A stretch of 64,000 bases of DNA, from the NCBI GenBank assembly GCA_036927565.1, contig JAYESD010000001.1, positions 280,065,560 to 280,129,559 on the forward strand, in the 5' to 3' direction. The stretch comes from Tuctoria greenei. Taxonomy: Eukaryota > Streptophyta > Magnoliopsida > Poales > Poaceae. The first letter of the stretch is position 1. Every line of letters starts with the position of its first letter. Position numbers and translations under genes: made by a program. The notes under the pieces were generated by a model, which worked only from the letters and a program-made list of their open reading frames with translations, ran no database searches and had not been told where the DNA came from. Positions 1-9,163 of this stretch are shown here, in pieces.

Positions 1-2
1 GG

Positions 3-1673
3 CAACCATCGCAAATTCCTGTGATCCCTAGGGAAGTGATCGAGCATAATATGAAGATCTATCCCAACGCTCGGCCTGTACATCAGAAGCCTCAGAAGCA
101 ATCAGTAGAGCAACAAAACTTCATATGTCAAGAAGTGAAGAAGTTGCTCGAAGCTGGATTCATCTGAGAAGTCTTTCACCCAAAATGGCTGGCAAACCCT
201 GTCGTTGTAGCCAAGGCCGGCGGGAAGCTTCGGATGTGTATCGACTACACTACACTAAATAAGGCATGTCCAAAAGATCCAGTCCCACTACCTAGAATAG
301 ATCAGATAGTGGATTCCACCTCCGGGTGTGAATTACTGTGTTTCCTAGACGCATATTCTGGGTACCATCAAATCAGAATGTCTAGGGAAGATGAAGATCA
401 TACCTCCTTCATCACAGTAGATGGATTATATTGTTATATTGCCATGCCATTCGGTCTCAAAAACGCTGCTTCAACATTTGCACGAGCTATGTACAAAACT
501 TTTGGAGAGCTTATTAGAGACGTAGTGGAAGTGTATGTCGATGACATCGTCGTCAAGATCAAGAACAAGGATTCATTCCTTGACACCTTGCAAGCTGTCT
601 TCGACAAGTTGCGAGTCACTCGCACGAAGCTGAACCCGGACAAGTGTGTATTCGGGGTTAGCTCCGAAAAACTTCTTGGTTTCTTGGTGAACCACCAAGG
701 AATAGAGGCAAACCCGGCGAAGATAAAAGCTATTGAAGACATGCGTCCACTAGCCCGCATCAAGGACATCCAGAAGCTGACTGGATGTCTAGATTCCCTC
801 GGCCGGTTCATCTCAACACTGGTGGAATGGGCGCTACCCTTCTTCAAGCTATTGAGAAAGTCCAGACCATTCCAATGGTCTAAAGAAGCAGAAAAGGCAT
901 TCCAGGAGCTGAAGCAGCTCCTCACCACTCTACCAACCTTGGTAGCTCCGAATCCTGGTGAGCCACTCCTGCTTTACATTTCGGCAACTGACGAAGTTGT
1001 CAGCATGGTCCTGGTAGCAGAAAGACCAGAACCATCTCCAGTTCAGGAATCTAGACCCCTTAGGGAGGGTCCGGAGCTACGTGAAGTCAAGTCTGGGTCC
1101 CAGCTCCCAAACCCTGATCCTCAAGGCGAGATGCCAAAGGAGCCATCTCCTTCAAATTAAGGAGTCACTGCTGCTGAACAAGAAGATCCGGACCCCTCCG
1201 GATGGGTCCGGATCACTTCAGGATAAACTTCGAGTTTCTCCAGCCGGAACTCGGAGGTTCCTGAACAAGGTCCGTACCCCTCCGGGAGGGTCCGGGTAGA
1301 TGAGGAGGAAGCTCGGGGCCCCTTCGGGAGGGTCCGGATGGTCCAGCGCCCAGTGTACTTCATCAATGAAGTACTCCATGACGCCAAAACTCGATACCTG
1401 GAGGTGCATAAGCTGCTCTACACAGTTCTTATTGCCTCTAGGAAGCTCCGACACTACTTCCAAGATCACAAGATTTTAGTGGTAACCTCTTATCCACTAC
1501 GTGCAATCTTGCATAACCCCAATTCCACTGGGAACATTGCAAAGTGGGCAGCGGAATTAGCTGAGTTCGACCTTGAATTCGTCCCAAGACAAGCGATCAA
1601 GAGTCAAGCATTGGCGGACTTCATGGCGGAATGGACCCACTCTCCATCAAATCCTGGGGGCCCCAGTGAGTAG
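3..1673 (+). pseudogene. pol: pol part 1: reverse transcriptase and first RNase H
   Basis: RT would copy element RNA into cDNA. The frame is open from base 3. RT motifs include MCIDYTTLNKACPKD (from 234), AYSGYHQI, MPFGLKNAASTFAR and the catalytic YVDD (about 534-545). RNase H follows (LLLYISATDEVVSMVLVAER ... VQRPVYFINEVLHDAKTRY). Stops in frame are TGA 165-167, TAA 1158-1160, TAA 1224-1226 and TAG 1671-1673. The first and last of these are also in element A; element B has CGG and a Gln codon there. About 100 extra residues rich in Pro and in xVRx repeats split the RNase H domain (see findings). Non-functional as it stands. Confidence 0.88.
1187..1345. repeat. Imperfect palindrome cluster (GGTCC/GGACC) inside the RNase H coding region
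   Basis: The block contains repeated inverted motifs of the kind GATCCGGACCC ... GGGTCCGGATC (11-bp arms, 1187-1215), then further GGTCCG/CGGGTCC copies. It encodes the PSGWVRI/PSRRVRV/PFGRVRM peptide repeats. The same block is at about 18317-18476 in element A, and a diverged version is in element B (about 36440-36560). Confidence 0.75.
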
Positions 1674-2147
1674 AAGTCGGAACCCAAGGTTCCGGTCTTC
1701 ACTGAGCCTCACTGGAATCTCTACTTCGACGGCTCTGTGCAGAAGAAGGGGGCCGGAGCTGGAATCCTTCTCCTCGCTCTGACCGGGGAGAAGGTTAAAT
1801 ACATGGTGCACTTTGACTTCAAGGCGACCAACAACATGGCGAAGTATGAAGCACTAATTTATGGACTCAAGGTGGCACTATCGTATGGTGTCAAGCAGCT
1901 GTTGGTAAAGGGTGATTCACAACTTGTTGTAAAACAAGTCAAAGGTGAATGTTGCTGCAACAACCCTCAGCTAGCTGCATACCTACTTGAAGTCCAGAAG
2001 CTTCAGAAGGACTTCGACGTCCTGGATCTTTGCCATGTCCAGCGTCTCAACAACGCTGAAGCTGACGAACTCTCGGCGAAAGCTTCAACCGGGGCTCTGG
2101 CTCCCGACGAAACCTTTGTCCGGAGGTTGTCTAAACCTACAGCTTAG
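1674..2147 (+). pseudogene. pol part 2: second (archaeal-type) RNase H
   Basis: This segment continues the pol frame after the TAG at 1671. It has the layout of the extra RNase H known in the Tat lineage: a first acidic residue in YFDGSVQKKGAGAGI, a Glu in MAKYEALIYGLKVALSYG, an Asp in VKGDSQLVVKQVKGE and a last Asp in NAEADELSAKAS. All four acidic positions are present. It ends at TAG 2145-2147, where element B has Gln. The stop is shared with element A at 19275-19277. The likely role in an active element is removal of RNA from the RNA-DNA hybrid. Confidence 0.8.
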
Positions 2148-3023
2148 CCCGCCGAACTGAGCGAAGGGGGCGACACCAACACCTTGAAGCTGGCTGTCCC
2201 GATGGACCTATTACCATGGCATCCATCAAGGGTCGTAGGTGCTGCAGGAAGCTCCGAGCAACCCAGCACGCAAGACTCAAATCCTCAAGTTAGTTCCGAT
2301 GCGTGGATCTTGGAGATCCGTAGCTACTTGAAAGACAATTTTCTTCCTGAAGATAATGTATCCGCTGACCGGATAGTCAGATTAGCTAAAAGATACACAC
2401 TGGTAGAAGGGGATCTCTACCGGCGTGGTGCCAACAGCGTCCTAATGTGGTGCATTACAAGGGAAGAAGGTTGCGAGCTCTTCGCGGAAATCCATGGAGG
2501 CAAGTGTGGTAACCACAAGTCCTCCCGCACGCTGGTTGGTAAAGCCTTCCGGCATGGCTTCTACTGGCCTACAGCGCTCCAGGATGAAACTGAGCTAGTG
2601 AAGAAATGCGAAGCATGCCAGTTCCATGCAAAGCAAATTCACACACTAGCTCAGCCTCTACAAATGATACCTCCTACATGGCCTTTTGCTGTGTGGGGGA
2701 TGGATATCTTGGGACCTTTCCTAAGAGCCATCGGAGGTTACAAGTTCCTGTACGTTGCCATTGACAAATTCACCAAATGGCCGGAAGCAACTCCAGTTGT
2801 GACAATAAACAAGCAATCAACTATCAACTTCTTGCAGTCCATTGTATGCAGATTTGGAGTCCCAAACAATATCATAACTGATAATAGGACACAGTTCACA
2901 AGGTCCACATTCCAAGGATATTGCGAAGACCTCGACATTCAGGTCAGCTACGCTTCTGTAGCTCACCCGGCAAGCAATGGCCAAGCCGAGAGAGCAAATG
3001 GCCAAGTCTGTAGTTACATGTGA
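2148..3023 (+). pseudogene. pol part 3: integrase, truncated by deletion
   Basis: Integrase would insert the cDNA into the genome. The N-terminal zinc-binding region is visible (EIHGGKCGNHKSSRTL ... KKCEACQFH). The catalytic triad positions are in GMDILGPF, ITDNRTQFT and NGQAERAN. The usual Gly after DN is Arg here and in element A. After ERAN at position 3000 the frame jumps into post-pol sequence and stops at 3021-3023. About 555 bp present in element A (roughly 20131-20685) are missing, so the C-terminal part is lost. Confidence 0.88.
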
Positions 3024-4326
3024 TGTATGTTATAGAGTCATTGTACAGAGTCGGGTAGCTCCTCCGGGAGAACAGTCGGACCTTCCCCGAAAGGTCCGCA
3101 AATTTCTGGCAACACTTGTCACAGTCTCAGAACTAAAAGTGTAGCTAGATACCTTGGGTCAACCGAGAAACAAAACACACTTAGCCAGGTTCCGTACCCT
3201 AAGAGTGTACTTGTTTCCCCTGTACCCCGGACCTATAATGAAAGACATCATTGTGTGAAAACAGAATCCACGTGCATTTATTTTGTACATGCTCAATATT
3301 TTTTATTTTTCTCTTTCTTGTCTATAACAAAGTTGTGCAATTCTTCAGAAACTTTAGCTCGACCAATTCATGTATAATTCAAGTTGCATTGTCTATTCTT
3401 CCAGGTCTAAACATTGTTATAGGTCTACTCGTCTGAATGCTGCCAAGCCAATCTAGGGCCGGAGTGTGCTATCGACTTAGCCTGGTCATGCACCCTAAGT
3501 ACGCCACTCTACCTACACCCCGGCAGGCCAAAGTAAGGCGAGTCCAGAAACGATCGTAACCTGGAGGAAACAAGCCAGTGCACTTGATTGTATTTAGAAT
3601 TGTGTTTCACCTAAAACTTTCTCTGGAATAGTAAGTCGCAATTGAGTTATAGATAGGAAATGGATTTTACTGTTTTTCTTGACTTTAGTGTGCAGGAAAA
3701 ATAAAGATCACATGATGATGGTGAATGACCGGAGCTACCAAAGCTCTGACATCCCCTAAGGTGGTTTGTTGTCGATGTTCCAAACATTGATAGCGAGTGT
3801 CGCTGGAGCTACTAAGCTCTGGTAAAGCCAGGGGGCCGGCCGTCAACGTGAAGAAAAGATGGTGGGAAGACTCCACAGTGGGGTCTGCTGTCGACACACC
3901 GCGTGTTGACAGAGGTCACTACCGGAGCTACCAAGCTCCGACAGCCCAGAGGACTTGCTATCAATGCTCTACGTGTTGATGGAGACTGTTGCCGGAGCTA
4001 CTAAGCTCCGACGATGGTCAACGCCGGAGCTACTAAGCTCTGACAACCTCCGAGGGCCTCTACTATCGAAGACTTCGGACCTACGCTCTACAAGTTCGAA
4101 GCACGCAAGTCTTCAACAACTGTTACATCCTCTTGGTACATATTCACAATCAAATTGTGTACATCTACTAGCGGGCCAAGTGAGACAAAGATGTTGAAGA
4201 CAAAAAATGAAATTCATAAAAACTTGGATTTCATTCAAACTTGGATTTCATTCATCTAGAGACAAGAGATTACAAAATTGGAGAAAAAGAAGAGAGGATA
4301 CAAGCGGGAGCTACAAAGAGATAGTC
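3024..4326. other. Post-pol non-coding region of copy 1
   Basis: About 1.3 kb between the pol remnant and the antisense gene matches 20704-22004 in element A. I see no coding frame that is conserved as protein. It contains a GGACC-type palindrome near 3060-3105 and the CCGGAGCTAC array listed separately. Small open frames here are not supported by homology or by conservation with element B. Confidence 0.7.
3729..4045. repeat. CCGGAGCTAC...GCTCCGG dyad array
   Basis: Five near-palindromes of the form CCGGAGCTACTAAGCTCCGA occur at about 3729, 3803, 3922, 3992 and 4024, separated by unrelated-looking but partly repeated spacers. The same array lies at 21407-21723 in element A. A diverged tandem version, with GGAGCTTGGTAGGTC units, lies at 33110-33520 in element B. 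In all three elements the array sits between pol and the antisense gene. Confidence 0.8.
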
Positions 4327-7300
4327 CTAGACCCTATGGAAGAACGAGGCAACCTTCTCGGCGACCTTCGACACACTGGCTTGGGCGGCTTCTCCCTCTT
4401 CGTCGATGGGGCCTTCAAGCACCAGGTCCAGTGGGAACTGAGGGTCCCGACTTGTGTAGCACGTCAACACGTATTCTGCGACGTTCCTCGCCAAGGATTG
4501 TCCCTCGGTTTCCAGCTGGTCCGCGATGACATCACCCATCTTAGTGAGATTGTTGCCTGCCGAACTCAATGCCTGCAACGTCTGGTCCAGCTCCGGCTCC
4601 GGGTCATCTGGACGCACGGGGCTAAAACCCGTTGGTGTCAGCGCGTCGTTGGCTTTCTCCAAGAAGTACCAAACTTGTTGGGACTCCGCAACCCTCGAGC
4701 CTCGCATCTCCTCCAAGGATGTTCTGGTCGCTGCAAGCTCTGAATTCTCACGGTCAAGGCGCTCAACCTCTTTGGCGTTCTGCTGAATCTTTTCAGCAAC
4801 CTGCCTTTCTAGTTTACTGAGCTCCTCCTCCCGAAGGTGGATCTTGTTTTGGCGGTCGACCGGGTCCTTCTCCTAGCCCCGCACCTTCTTCTCCTTGGAA
4901 GCAATTTCATCCTCCCTCTTGTGGAGGTCCTGTCCTAACTACCAGGCCTTCTTCTCCTCTTTCTCGCAGCGCTCATCCAACTTCTTGGTGCGCTCCACGA
5001 GACTCTTGTCACCGAGAGTCAGCCTCTGAGTGAGCTCCTCCTCCCTCTTCACGAGGTGATCCCGCAGCTCCAGGAGTTTTTGCTCTTCATCTTCGAGCTT
5101 TCTCTCCCGCTCCTCAAGAGCCTCCCAGCGCTTGACGAGACAGTCGTGGATGGCGTCGAGCCTCTCTTGGCGATCACTCACTGCATTATTAGCAGCTACA
5201 ACCTGTTTGTAGATGGCTCGGGACTGGTTGTCAAGGGATCGCGTCATGCTTTCCCTCTCGTCCAGCAGTTGGCCCCAGTACTCCATCCGGACCTTCTCCT
5301 TCTTCACCCATTCCCTTTCGTCAGCCAGCCTGGTTTGTGCCAGCTTGGTCTCGAACTGGAGTCGGTTGTGCCACCTCCTAAGGGTTTGGTGCTCCTCCTC
5401 GAGGGCCTTGCTGTCGTAGAAGAAGGCCAGCTGCACTTGACGAAGGCTGGAGCAGGCGTTGTCGATAGACAACGACAGAGGGATCGGCTCCGGACCTGCT
5501 GGGGTCGTCTCCGCTGGTTCCAGCGGGTTCTCCATGACAAAAATTGGGTTCCACTCTACAAGATCGGTCCTCTGAGCTTCCACGGCACTAGGGCTGCCAT
5601 CCGGGATAGCCTCGGCCGCCGCTGAGGAAGGTCCTGCAACTGAAGTTTTGACCTCTGGAGTTGGTTCCGAAGGTCCCGCCGCCAGGTCATCAACAACTGG
5701 TCCCTCAAGCGGGGGGCCGGCAACTTCATCTTGGCACCCTGGCTCAGGCGCGGGCACCTCCAGGACCACCACCTCCGGGGCAGGCGCTAAAGGTTCAGCC
5801 GGAGCTGAAGCCACTTCCGGCTCCAATGCTGGCATCTCTTCCACCGCCGGCTCAGGCGCTGGTGCTTCGATCGTCATGGGCTCAGGTGCTGGCACTTCTA
5901 CAGCAATCAGCTCAGGCGCCGGAACTTCTTCGACGACCGGCTCAGGCGCCAAAACTCCATGAACCACCATCTCTACTATCGGGGCTTCGTCAACCACCGG
6001 CTCCGCTGCCAGGGCTTCAACAACATCCGGCTCTAGGGCCGGGACTGCAGCTACCTCCAGCTCTAAGGCCGGAGCGTTCGTCATCTCAACATCCAAACCC
6101 GGAGCTTCAACCTCCGGGGCTGTTCCCGCTAGTACATCTTCATTCCCGTGGTCTGGCGCTACCACGGAAGCTTCTAGGGATCAGTCGAGGTCCAGGACCA
6201 TGACAGCCGGTGCCGGAGCTGTCGCAGCCTCAGCCACCTCTTGAGGCGGCACTGGGATTGGAGCCGGAGCCTCCGCCTGCACAGCCTCAGCTGCTGCAGC
6301 AGGAACCGAAGCTTTAGCCCCTTTCCTGGGCACTCTATGGATGAAGGACGAAGAAACTCAAAACACAAGTACAACAAAAACAATCAACTGAGGTAAAAAA
6401 ATCAAACTTACCTTAGAAGGCTTCCGCTCCAGCTAGCGCAGAACCTCTTCCCCAGACGCTCGGGGCCGGACCCTGTCGCCATTGGCGTGGTAGCTCCGAA
6501 AGGTTCCCCGGAGCTTGATGCTGCTGTCGGCGTCGCCTCGGTTGAGGCCCCCCTCGGCTAAGAAGGACCCCCGGAACTGGTGCCCTCAACAGGCCCTGGT
6601 ACCGGAGCCACATGGCTGGAGCTAGCACTCCGGGGAGATGCCGATGCTGGTGTGGTTGTTGCCACCGAAGACCTCCTCCACCGGGGAAAAGGAGCCATCG
6701 TGAAAGGAGCAGGTATGACGGACCTCCCGTCGGCATGCTTCAACTTCCTCTTGCGGCTCGAGGGCTCGACCAACTCCTTGCCCTTGCCTACGACTTCGGT
6801 TCTTGGCTTTGGGGCGGGAGCAGAGCCGCCTTTAGAAGCTCCGGGGATTGCCACCCCAGAGGTTGATCGCCTCTCCACCAGGCCCAAGTCGTCCAACGGC
6901 GGCATCTTCCTCTGGAGCTCTCTGCACTCCTCTGGTATCATATTCAGAGGTAGGAAGGCCGCCGGTGGAGACACTTCATCAGCGTCGATGTTCCCAGGCT
7001 GGAACTTCTTGAGATGGGTCTTCAAGGCTTCACCGGTCAAGTTGGTGTCCAAGCTGACCTCAATGCGGTTGGTGTCCATGTCACTATTGAAGGCCCAGGC
7101 AGGCCAGCTCCTAGCCCTCAGCGAGGCCCACCTGTTCGTCAAGAAGTTGCCGAAGACCATGTGCGGGGTCACCCCACCTTCGACACATCCCTGGATTCTG
7201 TCTAGGATGGGCCAGTACTCCCTCGACAACTCCGGCACGTCACTCCAAATGTCGGTGTCAACGCGAGGAAGGCCTTCAGGCAGCTCCAGCCTCTCGTGTC

Positions 7301-7790
7301 CCTTGACAGTGATGACCACCCAGTCTTTCTTCCAGTCGTCCCACTTGCCGGAAGGGAAGGACCTCAAGTACTTGAGGGGAGAATTTTTCCGCTTCATGAA
7401 GTAGTAGAAGCCGATGAACTCATCACTCTTCCCGGTCGGGTGGACAGTGAAGAAAGTCCGAAACAACTCCACGCAAGGGGGCACGCCCACCCACATCTCG
7501 CAAAAGTGGACGAAAGTCGCCACTAGCAAGATTGAGTGGGGGCCCAGATGGTGGAGTTGCAGACCATAGAAATCAAGCAGCATCAGAAAGAAAGTGGAGA
7601 AAGGTGGGATCAAACCCGCCATGGCATACCCAAGGAAGTACACCATATCTCTGGGTCGCTCCTTCTCAAAGGGAAGCTTGCCGCAGCGAATGTCGTTGTC
7701 GAAGGAGTCACTGGACCACCCCATGTAGGTCCGAACCCTAGACAACTCCTTCTTGCTCCCGATGCGGCTCTTGGGGTGTCCCAACTTCAT
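4327..7790 (-). pseudogene. Antisense spliced gene of the Tat element (gypsy-type transposase-like domain + coiled coil)
   Basis: This gene is read opposite to gag-pol. Start at 7790-7788 (MKLGHPKSRIG), conserved with element B. The N-terminal 300 residues (GLIPPFSTFFLMLLDFYGLQ, HFCEMWVGVPPCVELFRTFF, SGKWDDWKKDW) resemble the plant 'putative gypsy-type transposon' domain often annotated as a transposase. Its true function is unknown. Then come a Ser/Pro-rich linker, a 77-nt intron (6335-6411), Pro-Glu-Ala repeats such as EVPAPEP, and a long Glu/Lys/Arg coiled coil ending at TAG 4327-4329. Stops in frame: TAG 6558-6560, TGA near 6182, TAG 4939-4941 and TAG near 4875. Where a related copy is readable, these sites are Gln or otherwise sense codons. 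Not expected to make full protein. Confidence 0.82.
6335..6411 (-). other. GT-AG intron in the antisense gene (copy 1)
   Basis: On the minus strand the donor is CTAAG|GTAAGT and the acceptor is CATCCATAG|AGTG. Removing these 77 nt joins the Ser-rich frame of exon 1 (ending ...SGSLLR) to the Ala/Pro-rich frame of exon 2 (VPRKGAKAS...). Element B has a 77-nt GT-AG intron at the homologous codon. Confidence 0.82.
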
Positions 7791-8307
7791 CGCGACACAA
7801 CGTGGCGAGAGAGGAAAAGCGAGCGAAAGTTTGGAGGATTTGAGCGCAAGTTCGAACAAAGGCATAAAGAATCCTCAAACAGTGCGCACTTTCCTTCTTA
7901 AGTAAGCCTTCACAACGCTTGGATGGAAACCGCGATGGAGCTGATGATACAATTCAAAAACTTCACCCTGCCAATGACAAGGGGGCCCAAGGCCACCTCA
8001 ACGATCAATTTGAGGTCCTTACCCCAGGCGAATGGTTGTCATTATGAAAGGCGGGAAGCCCGAGGACGGCGACCTGACAGGGCACGCGGAACCGATACGG
8101 TTTTTGTATCGAGAACCGACGACCTTCAATTGCGTGAGATCCGCACGCTCAGATCTCACCTGCTGCATCCTGGATATGCCACGCGGCGTTGGTTTAACTG
8201 CGAACTACCGCTAATGGCACATCCGAAGACCCTTGAAGACATGGCTCAAAAACTGAAGGATGGACCCACCTCTGGCAGAACGACTTCATCCAAAAGGTCT
8301 CTCCTAG
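7791..8307. other. Region between antisense gene and 3' LTR; probable 5' leader/promoter of the antisense gene
   Basis: This holds no gene. It is partly conserved with element B (28891-29402), including the minus-strand stretch GGCTTACTTAAGAAGGAAAG just upstream of the antisense start, and GATCTCACGCAATTGAAGG farther up. Conservation outside any frame, directly ahead of a gene, is compatible with a promoter and leader. That is inference. Confidence 0.5.
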
Positions 8308-8327
8308 AGGTGGGCCCAGGGGGCCAC
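8308..8327 (+). promoter_or_regulatory. Polypurine tract region of copy 1
   Basis: The purine-rich stretch AGGTGGGCCCAGGGGGCCAC abuts the LTR start TGTCGGTACC. This is the position where plus-strand DNA synthesis is primed in LTR elements. Element B has the matching tract next to its 3' LTR. Confidence 0.7.
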
Positions 8328-8400
8328 TGTCGGTACCATGCGTACCGTATACCCCTCGGACCTTCAAGGGGCAATCAAAGACTTCAAGACCCGATTAAGT
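8328..8400 (+). repeat. 3' LTR fragment of copy 1, internally deleted
   Basis: It starts TGTCGGTACC like the 5' LTR of element A (13759). After 28 bases it jumps to the sequence that is about 370 bp further in element A's LTR (TCGGACCTTCAAGGGGCAAT), so most of U3 is gone. It ends abruptly at GATTAAGT. Confidence 0.8.
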
Positions 8401-8475
8401 CTTCAAATCAAGTAGATGACATTCTCTTGAGATCTTTGCAATCTCAAGGGGTATACGGTACCCAGGGTACCGACA
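8401..8475 (-). repeat. Inverted LTR 5' end of a related Tat element
   Basis: Read on the minus strand from 8475 it begins TGTCGGTACCCTGGGTACCG and resembles the first 75 bases of element A's LTR. It is joined head to head with the forward LTR fragment ending at 8400. Its outer end abuts Copia gag. Confidence 0.75.
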
Positions 8476-8907
8476 ATATTGAGCAACTGTCATGCTGTCC
8501 TTCTTTGTCGTGGCGAGGGCGAGACGCACATTAGTCGCACGTGCATGCGTGTGGGAGACAAACATGTCGGTGATCATCTTCTATGCTTCAGCAGAGGTTC
8601 TTGCCGTGGCGACTTGCGCCATAATGTCCCTGGACAAGGAGGTGAGGAGAAATCCTAGGACCTGTTGGTCCGTGGCGAACCACTCTTCATAGGTCGGATT
8701 TGAGACCTTGACGGGTGTACCGTCATCCTTCTTCTCATCAATTTCTTCAGGTGGAGCTACGACTTTGCCGTTGACATATCGCTCCAATCTTGCACCTCGT
8801 AGAATCGCAAGAACTTGCGCAGACCACATCCCGTGATTCTGGCGAGTGAGTTTCTCCGTGACTTGAACGCCGAGGAGAGGATTCAATGACGAACTTGAGG
8901 ACGCCAT
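8476..8907 (-). pseudogene. gag: Copia gag N-terminal fragment (Ale/Retrofit-like)
   Basis: Starting at 8907 on the minus strand, about 108 codons read MASSSSSLNPLLGVQ ... MWSAQVLAILRGARLERYV ... YEEWFATDQQVLGFLLTSL. This is the N-terminal region of Copia gag polyproteins of the short-LTR type. A TAG stops the frame at 8581-8583, where the family usually has Trp (TSAEAW). The frame then continues to MTVAQY at 8476, where an inverted Tat LTR interrupts it. The rest of the element is absent. The start is 24 bases downstream of the primer-binding site. Confidence 0.82.
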
Positions 8908-8930
8908 TGCTTCAAGGATTGAATCTACTA

Positions 8931-8943
8931 GGCTCTGATACCA
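8931..8943 (-). promoter_or_regulatory. Primer-binding site (initiator tRNA-Met) of the Copia remnant
   Basis: The minus strand reads TGGTATCAGAGCC, complementary to the 3' end of plant initiator tRNA-Met. It directly follows the LTR end TTTATCA. Confidence 0.88.
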
Positions 8944-9163
8944 TGATAAATAATCAGAGGCGCAATAGAAGATGTGAACGTCGGCCTCACTTCAGAGATC
9001 GTGACGGTTTCGTGTTAATTATATTAGATGGCGCATAACAGGCGCATGTACACAATATATAGAAGAGTTGGCTGGTTTGGAAACTATCTAGGAAAGAAAG
9101 ATTTACACGATTACAACTATTCTATCTCTAATAATATCCCATCCTATGTTTCCTAACCAGCCA
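8944..9163 (-). repeat. 5' LTR of the Copia remnant (220 bp)
   Basis: On the minus strand it runs TGGCTGGTTAGG ... TTATTTATCA, with TG/CA ends and the primer site next to it. The length fits Ale/Retrofit-type elements. The outer boundary rests on the TG dinucleotide only. No second LTR is in the window. Confidence 0.75.

Larger units (their letters stand above)
1..8400 (+). mobile_element. Tat-lineage Ty3/Gypsy retrotransposon, copy 1 (3' portion)
   Basis: The window opens inside pol. Order is protease/RT linker, RT, RNase H, a second RNase H, integrase, a long post-pol region, an antisense gene, a polypurine tract and the start of the 3' LTR. A second RNase H and an antisense post-pol gene are known for plant Tat elements. 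The piece is about 98-99% identical by eye to element A from position 17133 onward. It has an internal deletion at 3000, several nonsense codons and a rearranged LTR. The 5' LTR, gag and most of the protease lie left of the window. Confidence 0.9.

Noticed and set aside
5056..6203. Open frames on the + strand opposite the antisense gene (up to 189 codons)
   Set aside because: They mirror the Pro/Ala/Glu-rich repeats and coiled coil on the minus strand, are not conserved as protein in element B, and have no recognisable domain.
6580..7404. 274-codon frame on the + strand
   Set aside because: Shadow of the transposase-like antisense domain; the minus-strand protein is the one conserved with element B.
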